The notes beneath the pieces were generated by a model. That model had not been told where the DNA came from. It saw nothing but the letters and a program-made list of their open reading frames with translations, and did not search any database. Both the position numbers and the translations under genes were made by a program. Shown here in pieces: positions 1 to 8,656 of a stretch of DNA of 64,000 bases. The first letter of the stretch is position 1; every line of letters starts with the position of its first letter. Where the stretch lies: the NCBI RefSeq assembly GCF_032116555.1, contig NZ_CP134951.1:62001-126000 (forward strand). Direction: 5' to 3'. The stretch is from Halobaculum sp. XH14 (GTDB taxonomy: Archaea > Halobacteriota > Halobacteria > Halobacteriales > Haloferacaceae).

Positions 1-150
1 GCCGTCGGAACCGTCGCTGCCGTCCGAGCCATCGGACCCGTCGGATCCGTCACTGCCGTCGCTCCCGTCGGATCCGTCACTGCCGTCCGACCCGTCCGAC
101 CCGTCGCCGCCGGAGTCGTCCGAGCCATCGGAACCGTCGCTTCCGTCTCC
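1..150 (-). repeat. Asp-Gly-Ser codon repeat
   Basis: On the reverse strand this stretch codes for many tandem D-G-S triplets (GAC GGN TCN/AGC), interrupted once by DDSGG and bounded by AGGDGNNGSGG. It is a low-complexity acidic linker in the C-terminal part of the beta-helix protein and may be length-variable between strains. It continues past the window edge. Confidence 0.85.
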
Positions 151-1665
151 GCCGCTGCCGTTGTTGCCGTCGCCGCCGGCACCGACGACCTCGTCGATGG
201 GCATCGTCGTCCCGTCGACCGACACGTCGACCGCGTAGCCGTCGTCCTTGGCGTAGCCCAGCACCTCGCCGTTGAACTCGAACGAGTCCAGCTCGTCGGG
301 GCCGAGGTCGTTGACCTTGATCACCGTGTTCCCGTCGGCGTTCGTGCCGATCGAGTCGGGCGAGTCGCTGCCGGACTCAGCATGCTCGCCGAGCTTCGCC
401 TCGCCGGAGACGACGAAGTCGAGGTCGAAGTCGCCCGGGATCGCCGAGTCCGAGATCGGGTTGTCGGGCCCGCCGTGCAGGACGAGCGTGTGGTCGTACT
501 CGGTCGGCTGCTGGTCCTCGTCGTCGCCGACGTCGCCCGAGGACGTGCCGTCCCACGGGCCGATGTCGGGGCCGACCCCCTCGATCTCGTCGGCGACCGC
601 GTAGCCAGTGACCGCCGAGGGCAGCGGGAAGGAGACCTCGCCGTCGGCCGCGAGGTCGGACTCGCTGACGCCGCCGGCCTGGAACTCGTAGCTGCCGGGG
701 CCGGTGGCGACGCAGTTCTCGACGGTGACGTCCATGCCGCCGCCGGACTTGTCGCGGACCAGCACCTGGTCCGTCTCGTTGTAGAACGTGCAGTTGCGGA
801 TCGTGACCGACGAGCCCGCCGCCTCGTCGTGGAGCTCGATCGGGTTGCTCGCGCCGTCGACGTCGAGGTTGATGAAGTAACAGTTCTCGATGAGGAGGTT
901 GCCGGGTTCGCGCAGCCGCACGCCGCGGGCGTTCGGAACGCCCTCCGCGTCCGACCGCACGTCCCGCGTCACCGCGATGAGGCTGTTGCGGACCACGGTC
1001 GTCTCGCTCATCGGGTCGCTCGTCCGGTGGCCGACGCGGATGTTGGCGATGTTGTTGTTGACCGCGGCGCAGTTCTCGTACAGCATCGGGATCTTGTCGG
1101 TGTACGCGCCGTTGTTGGCCATCCACGCCCACGCGGAGTTACGGACGACGGCGGGCTCGCTGCCGTTCGATCCGTCGGGGTTGAACAGCGCTCGATCCTC
1201 CAGCTGGCCGCCGCCCTCGGGCCAGATGAACCCGTTCAGCTCGCTGCCGCGAACGAGGTCGAGTCCGGCCTTCGGTTCGGGGTTCTCCCCGCGGACGACG
1301 ATGTTCTCGACGCGCCCGGCGACGGTGCCGTCCATCGTGTCGGACTCGAGGTTCAACACGACGTCGCCGGGTTCGCCCCCGCCGACGAGCGCGTCGCCCG
1401 AGCCGATCGAGAGCGACTCCCAGGTGTACTCGCCCGGTTCGACGACGACCTCGCCGTCGGGGCTGGCCGTGAACGACGACTGGGCCGCCGCCCCGCCGGT
1501 GAGCGTTCCCACGGATCCCAGCGTCACCGCCGCGGCCGCCGCGCCCTTGAGGACCGAGCGCCGGGAACTGCTCCCCGGCTCCCCCGCGGTCGACCCTTCG
1601 GTATCGCGCTGTTCGTCGGTAACGTCTCCCTTCTCGGCTGCCTCGTCGTTGTGGCGTTTCGCCAT
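1..1665 (-). CDS. Tat-exported parallel beta-helix-like protein (3' end outside window)
   Basis: The protein starts at an ATG on the reverse strand and is still open at the window edge, so about 555 codons are visible. Residues about 35-62 form a twin-arginine signal: SSRRSVLKGAA, a hydrophobic alanine/valine stretch, then GGAAAQ, a likely cleavage point. The body has a run of short repeats of the type VVRNS, LIENCYF and VTIRNCTFYN, which is the ladder-like pattern of right-handed parallel beta-helix (pectate-lyase-fold) surface proteins. The visible C-terminal part is a long Asp-Gly-Ser linker. The role is probably extracellular carbohydrate binding or cleavage or a cell-surface function, but no catalytic residues can be assigned. 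A weak TATA-like element (CTTTTC) lies about 27 bases before the start, which suggests a nearly leaderless mRNA. Confidence 0.75.
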   Translation of the reverse strand, partial: MAKRHNDEAAEKGDVTDEQRDTEGSTAGEPGSSSRRSVLKGAAAAAVTLGSVGTLTGGAAAQSSFTASPDGEVVVEPGEYTWESLSIGSGDALVGGGEPGDVVLNLESDTMDGTVAGRVENIVVRGENPEPKAGLDLVRGSELNGFIWPEGGGQLEDRALFNPDGSNGSEPAVVRNSAWAWMANNGAYTDKIPMLYENCAAVNNNIANIRVGHRTSDPMSETTVVRNSLIAVTRDVRSDAEGVPNARGVRLREPGNLLIENCYFINLDVDGASNPIELHDEAAGSSVTIRNCTFYNETDQVLVRDKSGGGMDVTVENCVATGPGSYEFQAGGVSESDLAADGEVSFPLPSAVTGYAVADEIEGVGPDIGPWDGTSSGDVGDDEDQQPTEYDHTLVLHGGPDNPISDSAIPGDFDLDFVVSGEAKLGEHAESGSDSPDSIGTNADGNTVIKVNDLGPDELDSFEFNGEVLGYAKDDGYAVDVSVDGTTMPIDEVVGAGGDGNNGSGGDGSDGSDGSDDSGGDGSDGSDGSDGSDGSDGSDGSDGSDGSDGSDGSDG

Positions 1666-2183
1666 ACCCGGTAGGAAGTGGTTTCCTGAAAAGCCGTTTC
1701 GACCAGCTCCGGCCTACTATCGGGTAATACCGCCCTACTTGTGGACGGATGCCGACCGACTGGTTACCAGTTCTCGACCGGCTCTCGTTGGTCGTAGGTA
1801 CGAGTCAGTTAATCCCGGCCGGGACGCGGTGAGCGGAACTAGGAGCGTGTTACTCGTGGTAGGGACCATCAACCCGCGACGGGCCGAACTCGCCCCCGTC
1901 CTACACGCGCCTTACTACGGGAGTAAAAGCCGCTTACCGGGGACGAGAGATGCTAACCCGGCGATCGCCACGGCTGGAGACGCCCCACAGCTCACGCTTC
2001 CAGGGTCGTGTTCGACCGCCTGGACGCCGCGATCGATCGGCTCGGACCCGGCCGTAGCAACGCGTCTCTCGCCGGTACGACGGGGTTACCCTCGTCCCGG
2101 TCGGATTACTCGACGGTAGTGTGAGCCAACGACCAGGAGACAGCGGCCTCATAACAAATGTCGCGTGGTTTCTGGGGGAAGCC
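1666..2183. other. Intergenic region with palindromes and divergent promoters
   Basis: No convincing gene is seen in these 518 bases between two divergent genes. A perfect 13-base palindrome ACTGGT-T-ACCAGT is at 1759-1771, and a shorter one, GGTA-A-TACC, is at 1723-1731. A TATA-like element (ATAACAAAT, 2151-2159) lies about 30 bases before the phosphatase-superfamily gene. Longer reading frames crossing the region have no protein-like composition. Confidence 0.6.
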
Positions 2184-3821
2184 GTGAGCCGACACGACTC
2201 CGATGGACTCGGGACCCTGCTCGTGGGGCTCGACGGCGCGTGCCTGCCGGTGGTCGAGCCGCTGGTCGCCGAGGGGCGACTCCCGGCGCTCGCCGACCTG
2301 CTGGACCGCGGCGCGTCGGGCCCGCTCGAATCCCAGATCCCCCCCTGGACCCCCAGCGCCTGGCCCTCGCTCTACACCGGGACGAACCCCGGGAGACACG
2401 GCGCGTTCGACTTTCTCACCTTCGACGGCTACGACTGGGACGTGGTGAACCGCTCGCACGTCCGCGAACGCGCGCTCTGGGAACTGCTCTCCGAGCGCGG
2501 CCGCCGCAGCGTCGTGGTCAACGTCCCGGTCACGTCCCCGCCCCCGGCGTTCGACGGCGCGCTCGTCCCGGGCTACATCGGCCCCGAGTCCCCCCCCACC
2601 CACCCGGAGGGGCTGCTGGACGAGCTCCGCGCGGAACTGGGCGGGTACCGCGTGTACGCGCCCGACGACGTCGAAGGGGACGAGCGGGTCGAGTGGTATC
2701 GGCGGCTTACCGGGATGCGCGGCGCCGCGTTCCGACACCTCGTCGACCGCTTCGACCCGACGTTCGGCTTCCTCCAGTTTCAACAGACCGACACGGTGTT
2801 TCACGAGCGACCCGAGGACGACGAGGCCGTCCGGGCCGTCTACGAGGCGGTCGACGCGGAGGTCGGCGCCGTCCTCGACGCCTGCGACCCGGACACGGTC
2901 GTCGTCGCCAGCGACCACGGCGTCGGTCCCTACGACCCCGAGGAGTTCCGCGTCAACGAGTTCCTCCGCGAGCGCGGCTACGTGGAGACGACGCGGGGCG
3001 AGGGAGGGATGCCCTCCTGGGGCCAGATCAGCCGGGACGCGGGCGGCGGGGACGGCGACTCGGACTCCGACGGTGACGGCCAGTCGCTCGGCGAACGCCT
3101 CGTCGCGCGCGCTGCCGCGATGGGAATCACGAGCCAGCGCATCGGCGCGCTGCTCTCGCGGCTCGGGCTGGCCGAGTTCGTGCTGGACTACGTCTCGACG
3201 GACACGGTCCGGGCCGGCACCGAGCGCGTCGACTTCACGCGCTCGACGGCGTACATGCGCTCGCGGACGGAACTGGGCGTCCGCGTCAACCTCGCGGGCC
3301 GGGAGCCGGACGGGACCGTCTCGCCCGCGGAGTACCCCAGCGTCCGCGACGACATCGTGGCCGACCTGGCGGGCGCGGAGACGCCCGCCGGCGACCCGGT
3401 GTTCTCGACGGTCGCCCCCCGCGAGGCGTTCTTCGAGGGCGAGCACGTCGAGGACGCGGCCGACGTCATCGCGGTCCCGGCCGACTTCGACACGTACCTC
3501 TCCGCCTCGCTGCTCGGCGACACCTTCGGCCCGGCGGCCGAACCGTGGAACCACAAACGCGACGGGCTGTTCGTCGCCGCCGGCGACGGCGTCGACACGG
3601 ACGCGAGCCTCCGGGACGCCCACCTCTTCGACGTCGCCCCGACGGTGCTCTCCTCGCTTGGCGTCCCACCGAGCGCCCGGATGGACGGCGACCCGCTCCC
3701 GGTCGTGGATCCGGTCCCACCCGACGACTACCCGGCGTTCGACCCGGAGGCGACGCGCCGGACCGACGACGAACGAGTCGAGCAGCGACTGGCCGATCTC
3801 GGCTATCTGGAGGACCGATGA
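2184..3821 (+). CDS. Alkaline-phosphatase-superfamily phosphohydrolase / phosphodiesterase
   Basis: This 545-residue soluble protein resembles the type I phosphodiesterase/nucleotide pyrophosphatase branch of the alkaline phosphatase superfamily. The N-terminus has the metal-binding start LLVGLDGACL, followed by IPPWTPSAWPSLYTG, where the metal-coordinating nucleophile (Ser/Thr) lies. Later come VVVASDHGVGPY (Asp-His metal ligands) and, near the C-terminus, the clustered W-x-H and LFDVAPT motifs. The GTG start was chosen because a TATA-like element lies 30 bases upstream and the sequence before it has no family similarity; an in-frame GTG at 2121 is the alternative. Its stop overlaps the start of the next gene (ATGA), so the two are translated together. 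In haloarchaea such proteins often sit near glycan or surface-polymer genes. The substrate is unknown. Confidence 0.85.
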   Translation: MSRHDSDGLGTLLVGLDGACLPVVEPLVAEGRLPALADLLDRGASGPLESQIPPWTPSAWPSLYTGTNPGRHGAFDFLTFDGYDWDVVNRSHVRERALWELLSERGRRSVVVNVPVTSPPPAFDGALVPGYIGPESPPTHPEGLLDELRAELGGYRVYAPDDVEGDERVEWYRRLTGMRGAAFRHLVDRFDPTFGFLQFQQTDTVFHERPEDDEAVRAVYEAVDAEVGAVLDACDPDTVVVASDHGVGPYDPEEFRVNEFLRERGYVETTRGEGGMPSWGQISRDAGGGDGDSDSDGDGQSLGERLVARAAAMGITSQRIGALLSRLGLAEFVLDYVSTDTVRAGTERVDFTRSTAYMRSRTELGVRVNLAGREPDGTVSPAEYPSVRDDIVADLAGAETPAGDPVFSTVAPREAFFEGEHVEDAADVIAVPADFDTYLSASLLGDTFGPAAEPWNHKRDGLFVAAGDGVDTDASLRDAHLFDVAPTVLSSLGVPPSARMDGDPLPVVDPVPPDDYPAFDPEATRRTDDERVEQRLADLGYLEDR

Positions 3822-4813
3822 GCATCGACATCCGCACGACGGACGACCGACAGTGGAACGACATCGTGAGCGACTCCCCGGCGGCGACCCCGTTTCACCG
3901 CGCGGAGGCGCTGGACGTGCTCGAGACGCACGCGAACGCCACGCTCCACCGGCTCGCGGGGTTCAAGGGCCAGGAGCCGGTGGGGCTGTTCCCCGTCTAC
4001 GAGGTCGCGAAGGGGCCGGCGACGGCGGCCGTGTCGCCCCCGCCGGACCTCAAACTCCCGTACTTGGGCCCGTCGCTCCTCAACACCGGGAAGCTCAAGC
4101 GACGCAAGCGGGACCGACGCCACCGTCGGTTCATCGACGCCGCGCTGGAGTGGGTCGAACGCGAGGTGTCCCCGAATCTCTGGAACGTCCGGACGCCGGT
4201 CGGCTACGACGACATCCGGCCGTTCCAGTGGCGTGAGTACGAGGTTTCCCCCCGATACACGTACGTCATCGACCTGGAGACGACCCCGGAGGACCTGCTC
4301 GGGCGGTTCAGCTCGGACCTGCGGAAGAAGGTCCGACGGGAGTACGACGTCAGCTACGAGGTGACCGAGGAGGGGCCGGCCGCCATCGACCGCATCGTCG
4401 AACGCACGCGGGAGCGCCACGAGGAGCAGGGCGAGTCGTTCCCCCTGACGGCCGAGTTCGTCCGGATGCTGGCCGACCGGCTTCCGGACGGAACCGTTCG
4501 GCCGTACGTCTGTCGGATCGACGGCGAGTTCGCCGGCGGCCTCATCGACGTCGAGGGGGACGAGCGTGCGGGCGCGTGGATCGCCAACGGCAAGACGGAC
4601 GCGCCGGTTCCCGTCAACGACCTGCTCGAATGGCGGGTCTGTGTCGACGGGATCGACCGCGGCCTGAGCACGTACGACCTGATGGGCGCGAACCACGAGC
4701 GCATCTACTCGTACAAGGCGAAGTTCGCCCCCGACCTGGTCCAGTACTTCACCGTCCAGAAGGGGTCGGTCGGGATGAACGCCGCCACGAAGCTCTACAA
4801 GAAACTCCGCTGA
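3818..4813 (+). CDS. FemAB/GNAT-fold acyl- or aminoacyl-transferase
   Basis: The product is a 331-residue soluble protein with the two-domain pattern of the FemAB-like/Acetyltransf_6 group, seen in polysaccharide and cell-envelope loci. Residues about 140-300 contain the core region LLGRFSSDLRKKVRREY, then FAGGLIDVEGDERAGAWIANG and YDLMGANHERIYSYKAKF, the usual second acetyltransferase fold. It starts at an ATG that overlaps the stop of the upstream phosphohydrolase by four bases, so it belongs to the same operon. A role in decorating a surface glycan or lipid is inferred from family and neighbour only. The donor and acceptor are not known. Confidence 0.8.
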   Translation: MSIDIRTTDDRQWNDIVSDSPAATPFHRAEALDVLETHANATLHRLAGFKGQEPVGLFPVYEVAKGPATAAVSPPPDLKLPYLGPSLLNTGKLKRRKRDRRHRRFIDAALEWVEREVSPNLWNVRTPVGYDDIRPFQWREYEVSPRYTYVIDLETTPEDLLGRFSSDLRKKVRREYDVSYEVTEEGPAAIDRIVERTRERHEEQGESFPLTAEFVRMLADRLPDGTVRPYVCRIDGEFAGGLIDVEGDERAGAWIANGKTDAPVPVNDLLEWRVCVDGIDRGLSTYDLMGANHERIYSYKAKFAPDLVQYFTVQKGSVGMNAATKLYKKLR

Positions 4814-5009
4814 CAGGTGGGCCACGTCGAGTCGACTCCGGCGGCCCTCCGCCGGCGTAAGCCGAGCGTACCGGACGACGGCGGAGGGTGCCGAAGCCGA
4901 CGAACGGTCCACTGAAAACCAGCGAACTGGGGAAAACTGGGTTTCAGCCGCACTTACGTCCGAACACGCCCTTCATACCAAAGTGGCAACCCGTCGTACG
5001 CCAGCGGGC

Positions 5010-5444
5010 ATGCCAGACATCGACCGTCGGAAACTGCTCGGACTCGCAGCGACAGGACTGGCAGCCGGGCTGGCCGGCTGTGGCTCTCCCGGCACGGACG
5101 AGGGCACCGAACCGCTCGAAACGGAGACGGTGGGCGACGGAGCGGAGACGGAGGAGGAGACGCCGACGGAGACGGAGGCCGAAACCCCGACCGAGGCCGA
5201 GGACGCGACCGAAACCGAGGCGGAGGCCGGGGTGGGCAACGAGACTGAGACGGAGATGGGTACGGAGACGGAGGTCGGAGTGGGTAACGAGACGGAGATG
5301 GGCAACGAGACGGAAATGGGTAACGAGACTGAAACGGAGATGGGTACGGAGACGGCAATGGGCAACGAAACCGGGACGGAGACGGCAATGGGTAACGAAA
5401 CCGAGACGGCAATGGGTAACGAGACGGAGACGGAGACGGCCTGA
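5010..5444 (+). CDS. Tat lipoprotein with a repeated Gly-Asn-Glu-Thr tail
   Basis: This 144-residue lipoprotein has a twin-arginine signal with lipobox at the N-terminus (DRRKLLGLAA then GLAGC), so the mature protein should be anchored by the lipidated cysteine outside the cell. Everything after the cysteine is low complexity: first E/T-rich, then seven copies of G-N-E-T mixed with M-G-T-E-T units. N-E-T is an N-glycosylation sequon, so the tail could be densely glycosylated. The ATG was chosen because it places the arginine pair close to the N-terminus; an upstream in-frame GTG at 4983 is possible. No catalytic domain is present. A hairpin sits on the stop codon. Confidence 0.75.
   Translation: MPDIDRRKLLGLAATGLAAGLAGCGSPGTDEGTEPLETETVGDGAETEEETPTETEAETPTEAEDATETEAEAGVGNETETEMGTETEVGVGNETEMGNETEMGNETETEMGTETAMGNETGTETAMGNETETAMGNETETETA
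5236..5442 (+). repeat. Tandem 18-21 base units coding for GNETE/MGTETE
   Basis: Imperfect tandem units of the form GGTAACGAGACGGAGATG repeat to the stop codon. Each codes for a Gly-Asn-Glu-Thr-Glu block or a Met-Gly-Thr-Glu-Thr block. The near identity at DNA level suggests slippage and possible length variation between strains. Confidence 0.85.
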
Positions 5445-5461
5445 TCGGGCTACACCGATCA
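5442..5461 (+). terminator. Hairpin on the stop codon of the repeat lipoprotein
   Basis: A perfect 7-base stem, TGATCGG and CCGATCA, with a 6-base loop, begins at the TGA stop. No U-run follows, so it may protect the mRNA end or mark termination; the function is inferred. Confidence 0.4.
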
Positions 5462-5661
5462 CGACGGCGACCCGCGACGGGTTCCGAAGCGAGCGGGAAG
5501 CCGACCGACCGGTTCGGAACGTTTTGCTAACAAACTCGCTTTTCTCGTTCGGACGGTTCGTCCGGTTGGGAACGCGGCTCGGCCCCCGCCCGCCAGCAGG
5601 GAGTCGACCCCTCGACATGACCGGGCGGCTTCGGTGCCGACGACGACGCCGTGCCCCGATC

Positions 5662-6798
5662 TCAGCCTCGCAACGAGTCCACCGGCCGGTCGTTGGCGGC
5701 CTTCCACGCGGGGTAGATTCCGCTCAGCAGGCTCGCCAGGACCGCGAACCCGAAGCCCAGCACCAGGTAGCGGAGCCCGCTCCAGTTGAACACGAGCATC
5801 GCGTCGCCGGCGATCGCGTCGAACATGAAGAGGCCGACGGCGAGCGAGACGGCCGCGCCGACGAGGCCGCCGACGACGCCGAGGAACATCGCCTCGGTGA
5901 GGATCATCCGGAGCACCTCGCCCCGGCGGATCCCGACGGCGCGGAGCACGCCGATCTCGCCGCGGCGCTCGATCGTGCTCATCAGCATGACGTTGAGGAT
6001 GGCGACGCTGGCGACGATCAGCGAGATCGACCCGATCCCGAGCAGCGCGAGGTTGAGCGTGTTCAGGAACGATCCGACGTTATCCTGGCCGCCGAACGTG
6101 AAGACGCTCAACACTTGCTCGTCCTCGCCGTTGAACCGCTCGGAGATGCTCGCGGCGATCTCCTGGGCGGCCGCGCCGTCCTCGGCGATGATCGTCACCG
6201 TCCCGTAGTGCTGCTGGTCGGAGAGCGCCGAGACCGGCAACACCAGTTCGTTGCCGCCCCCGAACCCTTCCGTCTCGATGAACCCCCTGATGCGGTAGAG
6301 CTGGCCGTCGTACTCGACGGGGTCACCGATCTCGAGCCCGAGGCGCGTGGCCGTCCCGTTGCTGATCAGGGCACCGGACTGGAGCCGCTCGGGGGATTCG
6401 CCCCTCGACACGTTGTACATCGCGCTCGCCTGCGTCACCCCGGTGACGCTCACCCACGCCTCCTGGCCGTTCCGCGACGTGATCGTCGTCGAGTTCGACT
6501 TCTGTGGAACGACGGTGGCGTCGTCGGCGATGCCCCGGATCTCGGACACCTGATCGTCGGTGATGCCGTCCGTGGTGATGTCCTGGCCCGGCGAGACCGT
6601 CACCTCGTCGGTGAGGCTTCCGAGGCTCGAGGTGGCCTGCTGCTGGAGGGCCGCGCCCGCCATCCCGAGCGACGCGATGGAGATCACGCCGATGACGATG
6701 CCGAGCGCGGCCAGCCCCGTCCGGACGCGGTTGCGTCCGAGGTTGCGCCACGCCATCAGGGCGCTCGGGAACCGCCACAGCACGTCGGCGATGCCCAT
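5662..6798 (-). CDS. MacB/FtsX-type ABC transporter permease
   Basis: This 378-residue membrane protein has the MacB/FtsX layout. One membrane helix lies near residues 20-45 (RTGLAALGIVIGVISIASLG), followed by a large external MacB periplasmic-core-like domain (about 50-245). Three C-terminal membrane helices follow, with the family block MSTIERRGEIGVLRAVG between the first two. Its start overlaps the stop of the ATPase gene (TGATG), so the two are translationally coupled and form the transporter. Proteins of this type use ATP to move or extract lipoproteins, peptides or small molecules or to transmit mechanical force, rather than moving solute through a channel. The substrate is not predictable. 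Confidence 0.9.
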   Translation of the reverse strand: MGIADVLWRFPSALMAWRNLGRNRVRTGLAALGIVIGVISIASLGMAGAALQQQATSSLGSLTDEVTVSPGQDITTDGITDDQVSEIRGIADDATVVPQKSNSTTITSRNGQEAWVSVTGVTQASAMYNVSRGESPERLQSGALISNGTATRLGLEIGDPVEYDGQLYRIRGFIETEGFGGGNELVLPVSALSDQQHYGTVTIIAEDGAAAQEIAASISERFNGEDEQVLSVFTFGGQDNVGSFLNTLNLALLGIGSISLIVASVAILNVMLMSTIERRGEIGVLRAVGIRRGEVLRMILTEAMFLGVVGGLVGAAVSLAVGLFMFDAIAGDAMLVFNWSGLRYLVLGFGFAVLASLLSGIYPAWKAANDRPVDSLRG

Positions 6799-7460
6799 CA
6801 CTGGATCACCCCGTCGACGAGCCTGACGACGCGGTCGGTGTACTCCTCGAGCTGTTCGTCGTGGGTCACCGAGACGATGGCGACGTCCTCGTCCTCCTTG
6901 AGCCGCGTCAGCTCCTCGAGGATCGTCTGCCCGGTGTCCTGATCCAGGTTGCCGGTCGGCTCGTCCGCGAGCAGGATGTCGGGCTCGTTGATGAGCGAGC
7001 GCGCGATGGCGACCCGCTGTTGTTGCCCGCCGGACAGCTCGCTCGGCGTGTGGTCGAGGCGGTCGCCGAGGCCGACCCGCCGGAGCAGATCGACCGCCCG
7101 GTCGTGACGGTCGACCGAGGTGTCCCACATCGACGGGAGTTCGACGTTCTCGGTCGCGGTGAGCATCGGGAGCAGGTGGAAGTCCTGGAACACGAACCCG
7201 ATGCCGGACCGGCGCTCCTCGGTGAGTTCGTCCTCGCTGAAGTCGGTCACGTCACGCCCGTCGAGCCGGACGGTTCCCTCCGTCGGCGTGTCGAGCAGGC
7301 CGATGACGTTCAACATCGTGCTCTTGCCCGAGCCCGAGGGACCGATGACGGTGACCATCTCGCCGCGGTCGGCGTCGAAGTCGACGCCCTTCAGCGCCTC
7401 GATGGTCTCCTCGCCGCTGCGGTAGCGCTTCACGGCGTCCTCGAGTTCGATGACGCTCAT
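6798..7460 (-). CDS. MacB/LolD-type ABC transporter ATPase
   Basis: The 220-residue cytoplasmic ATPase carries a complete set of ABC motifs: Walker [10 protein letters not shown] (about 35-43), Q-loop VFQDFHLL, signature LSGGQQQR, Walker [13 protein letters not shown] and the H-switch SVTHD. The sequence is typical of the LolD/MacB/FtsE group. The ATG used overlaps the upstream stop by four bases (ATGA); an in-frame ATG four codons earlier is possible. It is the middle gene of a three-gene unit (secreted CARDB-like protein, ATPase, permease). Confidence 0.93.
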   Translation of the reverse strand: MSVIELEDAVKRYRSGEETIEALKGVDFDADRGEMVTVIGPSGSGKSTMLNVIGLLDTPTEGTVRLDGRDVTDFSEDELTEERRSGIGFVFQDFHLLPMLTATENVELPSMWDTSVDRHDRAVDLLRRVGLGDRLDHTPSELSGGQQQRVAIARSLINEPDILLADEPTGNLDQDTGQTILEELTRLKEDEDVAIVSVTHDEQLEEYTDRVVRLVDGVIQ

Positions 7461-8656
7461 TGGTTGCGCCATCGGTACACCGCGCCCCCGATCACGACCA
7501 GCGCGAGGACCGCGCCGATCGGGAGCAGCGGGAGCCCGCCCGAGCCGCCCTGTTGGGGTGGTTCCCCCGGCTGGCCCCCGTTGCCGCCCGGCTGGCCCAT
7601 CCCGCCCGGCGGGGAGGCGTTCGTGGACCCGATCTCCAGCGTTTGGGTCGTCCGCACCCGCTCGCCGTCGACGAGATACGTGATCTCGACGGGCACCGAC
7701 GACGTGCCCGACTCCACGTCCCCAGTCAGTTCGAACGTGGCGAACTCGCTGGCGTCGATCGCCCCGATGAAGTACTCGCCCGACGGCGAGACGGGACTCA
7801 CGCTCTCGCCGTCAGGGATCCGGACGAGCACGGACTCGGTGTCGGTCCCGCCGATGTTCGCGGCGTCACCCTGGATCGTCAGCTGTCCGCCGAGCCGCGT
7901 GGTCTCGATCCCGGTGAGCCGGATCTCCCCTTCCACCTGCCCGTCGTCCGCCACGTCGACGGTGTGGGTGGCGGTGTGGCTCGTTCCCGCGGCCGTGTAG
8001 CTCGCGGTGAACGTGACCGCGCCGGCCGAGACGTTCCCGGTGTCGAACGCCGTGGATCGGCTCGTCTCGGGGGCGATGTCGAACAGCAGGTTGCGTTCGA
8101 TCGTCTCCCCGCCGGCGCTCGCCGTGATCTCGACGTCGGAGAGGTTCGTGTTCCCGAAGTTCGTCAACGTCACCTCGGTGGTGTCGGACCGGTTGGGGAC
8201 CGCGGTCGAGGAGAGTTCCGCCTTGACCGTCGGGTCGGCGACGTCGACGTAGACCGGGTAACTGTAGGACCGGTAGTCGCCGCTCTCGTCCTGGACGACC
8301 ACGTGGGCGGTCAGCCGCTTCTGTCCCGGGCTGTCGAACGTCGTCCGCAGCGGCACCGAGACCGACCCGCCCGGCGCGACCGACCCGACGTCAGCGACCC
8401 GTCCGTACTCGTCGGTGGTTCCGGACCGTCGGAGGTAGACGTCGGTGATCTTCACGGTCTCGCTGCTGGTTTCGAGGTTGGACACCGTCGTCTCGATGGT
8501 GACGCGCTCGCCGGTCACCGGATCGTCCGGCGTGACCGTCACCGACGAGATCTGGACGTCGGCCCGGACCGCCGTGGCCGGCGCCACTGCAACCGCTACA
8601 CTGCTGGTGAGGACCGCGCAAACGACGAGGAGTTTGCTCAATCGTAACGGGGACAT
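7457..8656 (-). CDS. Secreted CARDB-like protein with C-terminal membrane anchor
   Basis: This 399-residue exported protein has a Sec-type signal at residues about 8-30 (LLVVCAVLTSSVAVAVAPATA). Two or three Ig-like modules of the CARDB/S-layer-associated type follow, with repeated phrases such as VTLTNFGNTNLSDVEI and SGTSSVPVEITYLVDG. Next come a Gly/Pro/Gln-rich linker and a final membrane helix (LPLLPIGAVLALVVIGGAVY) ending in RWRNQ. It precedes and overlaps the ABC ATPase gene, and no MacA-type adaptor is seen. It is therefore a candidate external adaptor or substrate-binding partner of the transporter (inference from the operon). Confidence 0.82.
   Translation of the reverse strand: MSPLRLSKLLVVCAVLTSSVAVAVAPATAVRADVQISSVTVTPDDPVTGERVTIETTVSNLETSSETVKITDVYLRRSGTTDEYGRVADVGSVAPGGSVSVPLRTTFDSPGQKRLTAHVVVQDESGDYRSYSYPVYVDVADPTVKAELSSTAVPNRSDTTEVTLTNFGNTNLSDVEITASAGGETIERNLLFDIAPETSRSTAFDTGNVSAGAVTFTASYTAAGTSHTATHTVDVADDGQVEGEIRLTGIETTRLGGQLTIQGDAANIGGTDTESVLVRIPDGESVSPVSPSGEYFIGAIDASEFATFELTGDVESGTSSVPVEITYLVDGERVRTTQTLEIGSTNASPPGGMGQPGGNGGQPGEPPQQGGSGGLPLLPIGAVLALVVIGGAVYRWRNQ

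Noticed and set aside
1-150. Regular short repeats that could be taken for a CRISPR array
   Set aside because: They are in-frame D-G-S codons without spacers, inside a gene.
4888-6942. A 684-codon forward frame across the repeat lipoprotein and the permease
   Set aside because: It reads the lipoprotein repeats in another frame (poly-Arg) and the permease antisense.
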